Positions 23,424 to 33,727 are shown, counted from the stretch's first letter. The stretch: DNA of 64,000 nucleotides from Siphonodentalium dalli (GCA_032622095.1 CP136063.1:146619379-146683378); one strand, 5' to 3'. The notes: generated by a model from the sequence alone, not told the origin. Translations and numbers: made by a program.

Positions 23424-23962
23424 TCTCATATATATTTTGAAGACCTCTGTCTGTTTGTTTGTCTGTCTGTCTGTCTGTATGTTTGTCTGTATGTTTGTCA
23501 TTAATACAAATCTACGATTCTCGACCGATTGGGACGAAACTTGGTACGTGTGTGTAGTTTGACCAGGCGGTGGACGTTGTCGTATTGGCGAGCCCATGCG
23601 ACGCCCGTGCAGCGCATGCGCAGACGAGATCTCGGAAACGGATGGAGCTATCGACTTGAAATTTGGTATGTGAATATATCTTGCCCCGGATACGAATTTT
23701 ATCGGGTCGCCGATCTCGTGCGACGCCATCTTCGCGCATGCGCAGACGAGATCTCGGAAACGGGTGGAGCTATCGGCTTGAAATTTGGTATGTGAATGTA
23801 TCTTGCCCCGGATACGAATTTTATCGGGTCGCCGAGCCCGTGCGACGCCAGCTTCGCGCATGCGCAGACCAGATCTCGGAAACGGGTGGAGCTAACGACT
23901 TGAAATTTGGTTTTTGAATAGCCCGGATGAATAGCCCGGACAACGTCGGGCTCATCGGCTAG
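23424..23962 (+). mobile_element. Helitron-like element A (nonautonomous)
   Basis: It begins TCTCATATATATTTTGAAGA after a host A. It then has (CTGT)n at 23448-23478, a block CGATTCTCGACCGATTGGGA, three 122-bp core units, and a 3' hairpin GCCCGGACAACGTCGGGC followed after eight bases by CTAG. Helitrons lack TIRs and TSDs, start TC, end CTRR after a short hairpin, and insert between A and T; all of these hold here. There is no Rep/helicase coding sequence. Confidence 0.8.
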
Positions 23963-24496
23963 TCTCTTATATATTTTGATACAATCTGTCTGTTTGTCTG
24001 TCTGTCTGTCTGTCCTTTATACAAATCTACGATTCTCGACCGATCGGGACGAAACTTGGTACGTGTGTGTAGTTTGACCAGACGGTGGTCGTTGTCGTAT
24101 TGGCGAGCCCGTGCGACGCCCGTGCAGCGCATGCGCAGACGAGTTCTCGGAAACGGGTGGAGCTATCGACTTGAAATTTGGTATGTGAATGTATCTTGCC
24201 CCGGATACGAATTTTATCGGGTCGCCGAGCCCGTGCGACACCAGCTTCGCGCATGCGCAGACGAGATCTCGGAAACGGGAGGAGCTATCGACTTGAAATT
24301 TGGTATGTGAATGTAACTTGCCTCGCATACAAATTTTATCGGGTCGCCGAGCCCGCGCGACGCCAGCTTCGCGCATGCGCAGACCAGATCTCGGAAACGG
24401 GTAGAGCTATCGACTTGAAATTTGGTTTTTGAATAGCGCTGGGTAGAGCTATCGACTTGAAATTTGGTTTTTGAATAGCCCGGACTCATCGGCTAG
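23963..24496 (+). mobile_element. Helitron-like element B (3' hairpin damaged)
   Basis: It starts TCTCTTATATATTTTGATAC directly after the CTAG of element A, with (CTGT)n at 23986-24014 and three 122-bp units. At the 3' end GCCCGGA is followed directly by CTCATCGGCTAG, so the right arm of the hairpin present in A and C is missing. A 30-bp stretch around GGGTAGAGCTATCGACTTGA is duplicated just before. Confidence 0.8.
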
Positions 24497-25298
24497 TCTC
24501 ATATATATTTTGAAGACCTCTGTCTGTATGTTTGTCTGTCTGTCTGTTTGTCATTAATACAAATCTACGATTCTCGACCGATCGGGACGAAACTTGGTGC
24601 ATGTGTGTAGTTTGACCAGGCGGTGGTCGTTGTCGTATTGGCGAGCCCGTGCGACGCCCGTGCAGCGCATGCGCAGACGAGATCTCGGAAACGGGTGGAG
24701 CTATCGACTTGAAATTTGGTATGTGTATGTATCTTGCCCCGGATACGAATTTTATCGGGTCGCCGAGCCCGTGCGACGCCAGCTTCGCGCATGCGCAGAC
24801 GAGATCTCGGAAACGGGTGGAGCTATCGACTTGAAATTTGGTATGTGAATGTATCTTGCCCCGGATACGAATTTTATCGGGTCGCCAGGCCCGTGCGACG
24901 CCAGCTTCGCGCATGCGCAGACGAGATCTCGGAAACGGGTGGAGCTATCGACTTGAAATTTGGTATGTGAATGTATCTTGCCCCGGATACGAATTTTATC
25001 GGGTCGCCGGGCCCGTGCGACGCCAGCTTCGCGCATGCGCAGACGACATCTCGGAAACGGGTGGAGCTATCGACTTGAAATTTGCTATGTGAATGTATCT
25101 TGCCCCGGATACGAATTTTATCGGGTCGCCGAGCCCGTGCGACGCCAGCTTCGCGCATGCGCAGACGAGATCTCGGAAACGGGTAGAGCTATCGACTTGA
25201 AATTTGGCATGCGCAGACGAGATCTCGGAAACGGGTGGAGCTATCGACTTGAAATTTGGTTTTTGAATAGCCCGGACAACGTCGGGCTCATCGGCTAG
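24497..25298 (+). mobile_element. Helitron-like element C (longest core)
   Basis: It starts TCTCATATATATTTTGAAGA directly after element B, then a short (CTGT)n, then five full 122-bp units and a 54-bp partial. It ends with the intact hairpin GCCCGGACAACGTCGGGC and CTAG. It differs from A and B mainly in core copy number. Confidence 0.8.
24666..25260 (+). repeat. 122-bp tandem units with GCGCATGCGC
   Basis: Units start at 24666, 24788, 24910, 25032 and 25154, with a truncated copy near 25206. Each contains GCGCATGCGCAGACGA, ATCTCGGAAACGGGTGGAGC and CGGATACGAATTTTATCGGG. The same unit forms the cores of elements A (from about 23612) and B (from about 24128). Confidence 0.9.
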
Positions 25299-25322
25299 TC
25301 TATTATATATTTTGGAAGATCT

Positions 25323-25407
<85 letters not shown>

Positions 25408-26146
25408 CGCGATGGACTCGAACACGGCTGGACCGATTTCGACCAAACTTGGTACGGACACGTAATTCGACCCGGGAACGAACATGGGCCTATTGATTTT
25501 CAGATCCGAGGTAAACTTTTCACGTGCCGAGGTCAAATCTGTTTTTACGCTGTGTTACGGGACTGTCATTTGAGTTCGGTGCTTACAAATCGATTCGAAA
25601 CAGCGCGAATAATAAAATGTCAGTCATAATAATGACACTGTGAGAATTTTTCGTGTCTCCTCTTTCCAACGATATATAATGCGTATGTATCCGTTTTAGT
25701 TATCTGCCTCAATTATCAAGAATAAGTGGTACTATCTTCCATCAGGATAAAAACAATGCGTAACTTCTATGACGTCGTTAGAGGTCATAACGTTAGATCA
25801 CGTTAACGCTTAACCGGCCGATGCATTTGACTGTTTCAGACGTCTTGGCGATATCTCGGTCACCGATGGTAATTTATCTTTACGTTGAAACTTGATAATT
25901 AATGAGCGTGTGTATATGAGGCGCGTTTATATACTTGAGTGGAAATCAAATCGGGTTAAATTGGCGGATTTTTACGGACGAAATTTGATGCATAGTGTAT
26001 CTCGGTATCCGCTGGGCCGATTTCCCGGTATCCGCTGGGCCGATTTCCACCATTTTTGGGGTGTTGGTGTTTGACCCCACCTGACCTTGACCTTCAAAAT
26101 GGTTAATTCAAGGCCAAAGCCCGGACGAAGTCGGGTCACCTTCTAG
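25299..26146 (+). mobile_element. Helitron-like element D (different body)
   Basis: It starts TCTATTATATATTTTGGAAG directly after element C. A long (TG)n replaces (CTGT)n. The body lacks the 122-bp unit and instead has GGACCGATTTCGACCAAACT and two copies of CGGTATCCGCTGGGCCGATT near 26005-26045. The 3' hairpin GCCCGGACGAAGTCGGG is followed by TCACCTTCTAG, and the next base, T at 26147, is the host side of the A|T target. Confidence 0.75.
25323..25406 (+). repeat. (TG)n microsatellite
   Basis: About 84 bp, pure apart from one TTT interruption near its left end. It occupies the 5' microsatellite position of Helitron-like element D. Confidence 0.95.
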
Positions 26147-26934
26147 TATTATATATTTGAGTCTCCCAAGTTCTTCCAACTGCATATTTTGTAGATTTTA
26201 TTTTCCTGCTTTACAGAAGAAATTTAATCATTTACAAATTTCCAAATTCACTAAAGATGGATTATCTCTTCCTCTAACATGTGTTGTATAGTTTACTGGT
26301 TATAAAATAATAAAAATAAGCCGGAGATACCTGTCTGGAAATGTTACTATCAATTAATATTAATTTTAAATCAATATGTATTTTTAATGCGAGAATTAAG
26401 TGGGATATATATTTGTTCATATTTTTTTTAGAAAAAGTTCCAATAAACACGAGCCCTAAAATACTGGACATTGATTGTATGCTTATTATAATACTAATTG
26501 ATAGAAGTGTTTCCAGACAGGGGTCTTCGATTCATATTTATTATGTTATACACAGGAAACTATAAAATACTTGTTATAGAAAGAGATAATGATTAATCCA
26601 TCTGTAAGAGTAAGGGTTTTTCAAGTTGTGTGTCTTCAAGAATTGGAGTGTATCACACTGAGCCAAATTCAATATATGATGGTCAGGTATTTCAAAAACA
26701 AGAAACAAAATTAACAGCTTTTTCATAGTTTTAGTAATTTTCTGACTAGATTGTGTACAAAACATGATTTCTTATTAGTCTATGGTGAAGACAAAACTAT
26801 TTTTGAACAAATTCTGTGTTAGACTTACAAACTGTGAAGGGATTTCCAAACACATTGTGGTGCTATCGTTTTACAATTGAAAGTGTTCTAAATAATTTTG
26901 CACATTTCATGACTGGAGCTTCCTGAAATTTAGC
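26147..26934. other. Intergenic, nothing recognised
   Basis: AT-rich DNA. A loosely repeated segment (ACCTGTCTGGAAATGTTACT near 26330 and AGAAGTGTTTCCAGACAGG near 26505) forms an inverted pair about 160 bp apart. No gene is seen. Confidence 0.35.
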
Positions 26935-27300
26935 GAAAACACTGTACCAATGCATTCTCTTATATATGACAGTCTCCCATAGGCAGACTCACATTTTTAA
27001 GAGAATTCATTGGCCTAACAACATTTATCTTGACCATGCAAGCCAGTGGATTCTTTTATATTTACAACCTGCCATATTGGAGACCATTATTTATGATTAA
27101 TCCTTCCATAATTGGAGCTTCATGAAATTTTTTGAAAACTTGTGCCAATGCATTCTCTTATATATGCGAGTCTCCAATAGGATGCCTTGCATATATAAGA
27201 GAACGCATTAAGCTAACAATACTTATATTGAACTTCTAAGCCAGTGCAGTCTCTTATATTTAAGATTGTATATATGCGAGATTCATATATATAAAAGAAT
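26935..27300 (+). repeat. Dispersed repeat with TGCATTCTCTTATATAT, copies 2-3
   Basis: At least two further units contain AATGCATTCTCTTATATATG, GAGTCTCC.ATAGG and CTAACAA.A.TTAT.TTGA, matching 23140-23423. Alternating direct and inverted TCTCTTATAT words give a foldback character. Confidence 0.6.
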
Positions 27301-27711
27301 GCATAAGCATGACTGGTTGTTTTTTCTATGTATGCCCCAACATTTGTTAAACAGACAAAAATGCCAAAAAATGGCATTTTTGGAAAAGTATCAAGACTGC
27401 AGGAGTAATCTCAGTCATAAGTTAATTTTATTCAACAAAACACCAAACACACCTCCTTCTCCACCGGATTTTGACTGACACGTACAGTCCTCAAATTGTG
27501 TTGGCTGTAGCCTGTATTTGCCTTGTGTTTTAGATAATCAGGCTTAGGAAGTGCTGGGAGTAACCCCATGACTATTTTGTGGTATTTAACCAGTCGCTGT
27601 TCTTTCCTTCTGGGAGCTCTACCTCAGACAGCATGTCTGTGACTGATCCATCATCTCGTCTGTATATGTTCTTTTCTGTATCTGTTCTTTGAGTTTAAGA
27701 GAGATCTCGAG
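27301..27711. other. Intergenic, nothing recognised
   Basis: A near-palindromic ATGCCAAAAAATGGCAT lies near 27361. No gene is seen. Confidence 0.3.
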
Positions 27712-27824
27712 GTCAAGTGACCAATTTTGAATGGGGATTTCCATGCAAATCTGCAGAGCAAAATTTAGAGTTGCACATACTTCTGAGTGTGACTTGATGT
27801 AGTATTGAAAACAACAGGTATTTA

Positions 27825-27963
27825 CAGGGACGCCAGAAGCATCAAAGGGCAAGGGGGGCAAACCAACCAGGAGGGCACGTTTCGGGTACCCACTGGCCTC
27901 ACCTGAGTCAGGCCAGCAAGGGGGGCAAGTGCCCCCGTATGTCCCCCTTCTCTGGCGTCCCTG
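27825..27963. mobile_element. 139-bp hAT-type MITE
   Basis: TIRs CAGGGACGCCAGA and its perfect complement are flanked by the 8-bp duplication GGTATTTA (27817-27824 and 27964-27971). CAGGG termini with 8-bp TSDs are typical of the hAT superfamily. The interior is GC-rich with GGCAAGGGGGGCA repeated. The empty site is preserved in the inverted partner near 28165. Confidence 0.9.
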
Positions 27964-28176
27964 GGTATTTATCTGGCGACTGGCGGGTCCAATTGGAACT
28001 TGTTCCATTATAAATTATAATGTGTATTTATTTTTGAATTTTATATTGATATTTCGAATCTGACAAATATAAGTTATGTAGGTCAAGTGATATGTAATTC
28101 CAGAAAAAAATTCTCAAAAATATATTTATAGCAAAATTTTATAATTTACGAAGCGGACCCACCAGATAAATACCTG

Positions 28177-28626
28177 TTGTCTAGTACCACATCAAGTCAC
28201 ACTCAGAAGTATGTTCAAAGAAGGGCTGCAAGGTTTATCACCGGAAAGTATACAGACAGAAAAAAGGGTGCAGTGACAGAGATGTTGGACAATGAAAACA
28301 TGGTACCACTCCAATTTGTCCAAACAAGAAGACGCGAGCTCAGGATGAAACTCTTTAGCAGGGTAGCACAGGGGCTGGTGCCAGCTATAAACTCAAATGA
28401 CATACTAAAACCAAAAAAAGAGGGTAGAAAAATTAAGGCGAAAAAATTCCCAGGCTTTGAAACGACAAACATCATCGAAAAACAAGAGTGTATTAACTCA
28501 AATTCATTCGAGCAAATCAGAGCTGTAACACCACAGTACGAAAATTCGTTCTTTGTTCGTACAATTCTCGAGTGGAATAGCCTGGATGTGAGCGTATGTG
28601 AGGAAACAACAGACAAAACAGCTTAA
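28177..28626 (+). pseudogene. CR1/Jockey-type LINE RT C-terminal fragment
   Basis: A 149-residue frame reads VQRRAARFITGKYTDRKKGA, then RRRELRMKLFSRV, then EGRKIKAKKFPGF and RTILEWNSLD. This is the C-terminal tail of CR1/Jockey-group LINE proteins, after the RT palm. The inserted DNA starts at about 28214, so the first dozen codons belong to the target. The insertion is severely 5'-truncated, ends in an (ACAGAT)n tail at about 28674-28696, and is flanked by CAGAAGTATG and CAGAAGTAT. It is not functional. It is related to the remnant at 10971-11533 but better preserved. Confidence 0.85.
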
Positions 28627-28696
28627 GTCCTCCCAACGGCGCACCTACAGTAGCAAGGCTCCTGCGCTGAGATACCTACAGATACAGATACAGATA
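28214..28696 (+). mobile_element. 5'-truncated CR1-like LINE insertion with TSD
   Basis: Boundaries follow from the empty site in the inverted partner (near 27770-27790) and from the CAGAAGTAT duplication at 28204-28212 and 28697-28705. It ends with the 6-bp tandem tail ACAGAT, as expected for target-primed insertion of elements with microsatellite tails. Confidence 0.85.
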
Positions 28697-28762
28697 CAGA
28701 AGTATATGCAACTCTTTAACTTTTGCTCCGCAGATTTGCATGGAAATCCCCATTCAAAATCC

Positions 28763-29203
28763 ACCACGGCGGAAGACACACACCATTCGTTGCTCTTTCC
28801 AATTTTTCGGCATCTTCCCGCTTACGAAAACTTCTTATTTGATCGCATTTTGCCAATTTAAGCTCAATATATCTCAGTCTTTTTCTAACGATATCCTGAC
28901 AGTGAAGCCATTCTTAGTGTAAACATATTTTTATTTCCAAATCCAAACATAATACACATAATACACAACTGACATAAATATACAACATATAAGAGATAAT
29001 GTATGGAAATGAGGATCAGACAACAAGCCCGAGGGCTTATATGAAGTGTTCTCCTCTTTGGCGACATGTCCCTTCCCCAATAAGTGAGGGAGCTCAGGGT
29101 ATCGATCAGACGGGAAATAATAGAAATAATATTTTTTAAAGGAGAAGTAACTAAGTTTAAGTTGGGATGGACACAGCGGGAAGATAGTGTTAGGGATAGC
29201 AGG

Positions 29204-29207
<4 letters not shown>
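28763..29207. other. Intergenic, possible retroelement 3' fragment
   Basis: From about 28925, TTTTTATTTCCAAATCC and an AT-rich stretch, then AACAAGCCCGAGGGCTTATA near 29020 (a small hairpin), look like a minus-strand LINE or SINE 3' region. No coding remains and the call is tentative. Confidence 0.3.
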
Positions 29208-29264
<57 letters not shown>

Positions 29265-29305
29265 AGAGAGAGAGAGAAAGAAGAGAGAGAGAGAATGAGA
29301 GGGAG
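29208..29305 (+). repeat. (GA)n microsatellite
   Basis: About 52 bp of pure GA is followed by interrupted GA/AAGA to about 29305. The open frames through it (Ser/Leu- or Arg/Glu-rich) are compositional artefacts. Confidence 0.95.
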
Positions 29306-30505
29306 AGTGAGAAAGTAGAGGGGACAGAACACAGGGATATCCCCAATCTATTTATAGCATATCAGGCTGTATCAGGGGAGATAAACCATGCATGCAGTTT
29401 ATAGAAGCGCTAGGAACAGGCAGTAAACAGCTGATTTCAACAACAACATGGTGGCGATTATTTATGAGTCCCTTTAAGTTGTTATAACTTGTCCCCCAAT
29501 CCCTTGTAAACTGAGTTACAATAAATATGTTTAAACCATCAGTTATGAGAATGACTGTACCCGGACAGTACATGCTGGCCAAGTGAACAATGCCATCCTC
29601 TGCAACGGCTATCTCGAGGACGTGGTTGATTGCAGAAGATGATTGGTCACGAATCGGACGTGGTTGTTTGAGGAAGGTAATTGGTCACGAATAACTCTGC
29701 GTGTGAAGGATTTATTCGGTCTAGAAACTACAAAACGCAATCGGAAAGCCCTCCCTGTTGTGATTAAAATGATCCAAGTCCCATTCCGATCGCATAATAA
29801 ATAACCCGTAAAATAAATAATACCACCACCGGTATTCGGATATTTCCGTGACTAAACTACGAGTGACGTACTTGTGGGGAGCAAATTAAAAACACAGATT
29901 CGGAGCCGGAGTTTATTATGCAGACTACGATGACGTAATCGTAAGTCAGCCGATACTAAAATGCGGAGTCGTATGTGCGCGTGTGGTGTACAGATTACGT
30001 TACGCTTTGGTCGTTTATCTGGAATAGAAGACAATAATTCTGTGAATACAGTAATTAATAGCGCCTAGAATGGTTGTTGTTTTTGTAGCCATTAATAACA
30101 TGCCGGCACGTGTCTGTTTTGGTGAATAGATGGCAGTATTATTGCTTTGATTGTCTCGCGTATTCACTCGGTGATTTGTAATCACTCAGCGACTATTCAT
30201 CAGTGTCATTCGCGAACTTGTTTGCACTCTAAAATGCCACAAAGTGAATAAAAAGAACATTATCTCTCTGGTCATACTTATATTAGAAGCGCCCAAATTT
30301 ATATAAACACTGGGCTGAATAATGTTAACTCTATTTAGGCGCTTTTGTTTCGTGTTTGTTTGTTGTTTTACTTTCGATATAAATATCCCGAGTATCTGTC
30401 ATCGCCACATATTCCAAGATGTCTAGTAGATGTAGTGTGTCAGTTGTGGGCGGGCTAGCGATCCATTATTTAGTACCTCCAAAAAGACAACACAGTGCGT
30501 AATTT
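29306..30505. other. Intergenic with a 38-bp duplication
   Basis: GACGTGGTTG.TTG followed by ATTGGTCACGAAT occurs twice (about 29620 and 29658). No gene is recognised on either strand. Confidence 0.35.
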
Positions 30506-30690
30506 AGAACGCTCTTTATTGTCTACCGCTTTTGGGAGACGGAAGCATGGACGCTCTTTATATTTAATTGCCACAATACCACATACAAAATCACCCATGA
30601 CATATCGAAATAAAGCACGTTCATAATTGAGAACGCTCTTTATTGTCTACAACGCGACGAAAACATGGACGCTCTTTATTAGAGGCAATC
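30506..30690. repeat. Tandem pair carrying four CGCTCTTTAT words
   Basis: A unit with GAACGCTCTTTATTGTCTAC, followed about 40 bp later by CATGGACGCTCTTTAT, is repeated once 121 bp further on. The same word (or AATAAAGAGCG) recurs at distant, unrelated sites in the window. Confidence 0.6.
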
Positions 30691-31514
30691 ATTGGAGTTT
30701 TGCTATGCTAACAATTCAAAAAAATCCTCTCTATAAAGTCAATATGTGCCATCAAAACGTAAAATAAAACGAACAACAAACACAAACTGAAAAACAATGC
30801 CAGGCTAGCCTTCAATTAAAAAAATGTCATTATGCCAAACTGCAGCCTAACTAATAATTTTTGTAGTTTCAACAGTCTGTTGTGTATTCGAGTGAATTAT
30901 TTTGTTTACTCACTTATCGATCTTGACTGGAAGGATTTTAGCAAGCTGTTCACAGTCGTGCACTTCTCCACACAAAATGTTTCGTGTGAAGAAACAGACA
31001 GGAACATCATTATGACGAATATAAGCCATCATGATACATGTACTAGTACAATAACCACCACCTTTTTAATCGCACCCCGTTTGTATTTAAAATTGTACGC
31101 ATATAGCGCACAACGGGATGACACTAGTGTGTAAACTATCCTCCGAAATTGGTACCATACAACGAAGAATGAAGTACCGGCATATGGCCTAACTTGTATT
31201 CTTTCAGAAACAGTTAAATTTGTTTCGCACGATATTCCGCTCGCTCATTGCATTTCTGCATAAATTAATCTCATTTCAAACAACTTTTATCGCCTCAAAG
31301 TGCATTTTAGCCATCATTATTCGTTATATAATCCAACATTATAGCAAATCCAGTTCATAATTCAGCACATTCAAACAGTTTTATTCCGTAATCGCTATTT
31401 ATCGTAAAGGCTTAGGTAATTAACCAGCGTAATTTATCAACTCGTTGCGCGATTGGCGGAATTATTTCAAGCTCCACCCACCGCTGTCATCGGTAAGCGT
31501 TGATGCAGATGATC
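30691..31514. other. Intergenic, nothing recognised
   Basis: A 100-residue plus-strand frame at 30832-31134 has no recognisable domain or repeat and no supporting signals, so I leave it uncalled. Confidence 0.3.
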
Positions 31515-31559
31515 GGTCATGTGACCGCGTTGTGGTCATGTGATCGCACTCACGTGACT
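31515..31559. promoter_or_regulatory. Cluster of three E-boxes (bHLH-ZIP-like sites)
   Basis: GGTCATGTGACC (31515-31526, a perfect palindrome), GGTCATGTGATC (31534-31545) and TCACGTGACT (31550-31559) lie within 45 bp. GTCACGTGAC-type sites are bound by USF and MiT/TFE factors in animals. No adjacent promoter or gene was identified, so function is inferred only from the motifs. Confidence 0.4.
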
Positions 31560-31699
31560 GACTTCGGATATTTTTTTAATATCATAATAATAAAAATACT
31601 ATCTGCTCGATTTTGAATTTTCTTGGCGAAATGGGTCTGTTAGACATATATTATTAGTATTATGACGATAAAAAAAATATTTTTTTGACAGACTAATTC

Positions 31700-31910
31700 C
31701 TTTAACACGCGCCTTAAAAAACGCGGCGATTAATCGCCAGCGCGTGTGCAATAAAGATAAGATAAGATAAGATAAGATTTTAATGCAAAATACACCCAAT
31801 AGGCATTTGCACATATAATAAATACAACATATATCAACATAAGGAATAATTTAACATGAGTAATCACATACGATAAGCATATACGCTCGTGGATTTACTG
31901 TCATATCATC
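31700..31910 (-). mobile_element. 3' untranslated region and tail of LINE 2
   Basis: It follows the LINE stop codon at 31911 on the minus strand. A short pentamer tail (GATAA on the plus strand, about 31755-31778) marks the 3' end. Just beyond it, at about 31702-31750, GGCGATTAATCGCC and flanking CGCGTGT/ACACGCG words form a strong hairpin that may belong to the target DNA. Confidence 0.5.
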
Positions 31911-32555
31911 TCAGGTATACTTGCTTTTATTAGACATATGTATATTGTCTCGAATGGTGAAGAAAGACCGGATCATGTCGCATATAACGTTAACGGTTGC
32001 AATTCGTTCATTCTGCATAATAAATCTGAACTTCTCATAATTTGTCATTTCTAAGAAATGAGGGCACGTTGCAATTATGTCCTTTACATAAGCTTCGCGA
32101 ATACTTTCATAGGCCCGACATTCTAAGATGAAATGATATTCTGACTCAATTTGTTTTGAATTACACGCAGAACACAATCTTTCTCTCACTGGTTTTGGGG
32201 GCTGTTTGTGTCTCCCTTTTTCTATTTCCAGTTGATGATTACTGATTCTCAATCTTGTGAATAGAATTCTCGCTTTGGCAGATCGCGTTTTGACAATGTA
32301 TGGTTCAATTTCATACTTTGACTTGAATAATCTATACGTTCGTATTTTATTTCCACTGATCGTTTTCTTTTCGACATGATTTACATTATAGAATCGCATT
32401 AAATGTTCAGATTTCAGTTTATCCACCAAGGCGCGCTCTTGTATCCCTTTGAATCTCCGGCGGTCTGAAATATCGACGCCGTATTTTCCATATAACTCAT
32501 TGCACAATGAAATAGAAGGGTCTCTAAGTGATTTGATGTATGTATCATGTACCAA
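31911..32555 (-). pseudogene. LINE 2 ORF2, C-terminal part with zinc motif
   Basis: A 214-residue frame continues the RT protein of 32414-33637 after a frameshift near 32550. It reads RRRFKGIQERALVDKLK, then RSAKARILFTRLRISNHQLE, and a zinc motif CSACN...EYHFILEC (CX2CX9HX4C at residues 128-146). The same C-terminal layout is seen in the LINE at 12631, so both belong to related groups. The frame ends at a TAA/TGA-type stop before the 3' tail. It has no start codon of its own. Confidence 0.85.
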
Positions 32556-33637
32556 GCACCCACTTGAAAGGCATGATTAGTAGCATTTCGGTTAACACCT
32601 AATGTTATTTTGCAAAACCTCAGATGGACTTGATCGCTTGGTATTGTATCTGGGTGAAGCATGTTTGTTTCTCCTGCCCATATCTCACATCCGTATAACA
32701 TTATCGGTTTTAATAATTTGTCGAATAATTTGCATTTAGTCGGAATAGATAGCTTCATCTTTGAAGGAACAGACTGGTTTAAAAAGAACATTGCTTTCGT
32801 GGCTTTCCCGCTTGTATGTTCTTGTGATTTTGCCATTCTACCAGTCGATGTGAATTTTATCCCGAGATATGGATACTCTGAAACTAATTCAAGCGATTTC
32901 GCATTTATATTGAAACTTGGTTCACGTTTAGTTCTCTTTGACCTAAAAACCACACATTTTGATTTACTTGCATTAACCACGAGACCATTGTATTGGGTAT
33001 ATTTCTCTAACTTTTCAAGACAATTCTGTAGACCTTGTTCAGTTTCTGACAACAACACTAGATCGTCGGCAAATAAAAGATGACTGAGCGGACGATTATT
33101 AAGGAATATTGGATCGCAGCCGGATACATCAAGTGAACATTTGATGTCATCAATGAATATTTTGAACAGCGTAGGCGACAATGATGATCCTTGTTTAATT
33201 CCAATCGTGGACAGATGCGGTGGTCCAATTCCTGCACCCGTCTTTACTTGAATATAACTGGATTGATACATGGACTGTATTATTTGATTGATTTTACCCT
33301 GAATACCATTGCTATGCAACTTTTGAAACATCAACAACCTGTCTACTGAATCGAAAGCTTTTTGAAAATCGATAAATGCAGCATAAATTGGCTTCTTCTT
33401 CTGTTTATATTTATTTATACAAGTCTTTAAAACATAAGCGCTGTCAATCGTACTCCGATTCTTTCTAAATCCAAACTGATTGTCGCTGATGAGACCATGT
33501 CTTTCAAGATAGTCGTTTATTCGGTTATTTATAACTTTGTTGAAAAGTTTCCCTAGACCATTACTGAGCGCAATTGGTCGATAGTTATTTGGGTCCTGTC
33601 TATCTCCCTTTTTATAAAGCGTCTTAATGAGTGACAC
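32414..33637 (-). pseudogene. LINE 2 ORF2, reverse transcriptase palm and thumb
   Basis: A 407-residue frame whose first ~365 residues are RT: YRPIALSNGLGKL (19-31), FGFRKNRSTIDSA (55-67), AAFIDFQKAFDSV (86-98), IGIKQGSSLSPTLF (145-158) and the catalytic LLFADDLVLLS (187-197), then KPIMLYGCEIW. The last ~45 residues (from WYMIHTSN) are out of frame; the true continuation is 31911-32555. Upstream, an in-frame TAG at 33728-33730 separates it from 33728-34342. The enzyme would reverse-transcribe LINE RNA at the target, but the copy is inactivated by at least two stops and one frameshift. Confidence 0.9.
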
Positions 33638-33727
33638 ATTCCAGCTGTCTGGATAATGATCAGAGTTTAATACCTGGTTAAATAATTTTACTACTTCGTC
33701 TATTGTCGCGGGAACAACAATTTTAAG

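Larger units (their letters stand above)
27712..28762. repeat. Small inverted duplication with reciprocal insertions
   Basis: The left copy (27712-28000) and right copy (about 28140-28762) are reverse complements. Matching words include GGGGATTTCCATGCAAATCT, GAGTGTGACTTGATGT and AACAGGTATTTATCTGG against their complements. The left copy holds a 139-bp hAT-type MITE where the right copy is uninterrupted. The right copy holds a 483-bp LINE fragment where the left copy is uninterrupted. Confidence 0.85.

Noticed and set aside
23424-25300. Overlapping 75-146 residue frames on both strands in the 122-bp array
   Set aside because: 122 is not a multiple of three, frames are open on both strands, and the residues repeat with the DNA unit. 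No protein logic is visible.
23424-25300. Regular repeats that could suggest a CRISPR array
   Set aside because: Units are 122 bp and contiguous, with no unique spacers, and the context is eukaryotic transposon DNA.
28215-28616. 133-residue minus-strand frame opposite the LINE fragment
   Set aside because: It is the antisense of a clear CR1/Jockey coding segment on the plus strand.
28885-29404. Frames of 106-153 residues across the (GA)n tract
   Set aside because: Composition is Ser/Leu or Arg/Glu repeats from a microsatellite, and long frames exist on both strands.
30832-31134. 100-residue plus-strand frame starting MPNCSLTNNFCSF
   Set aside because: No domain, repeat, promoter or splice signal supports it, and its length is not unusual for chance in 64 kb.
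32661-33083. 140-residue plus-strand frame inside LINE 2
   Set aside because: It is antisense to the RT palm with the FADD motif on the minus strand.
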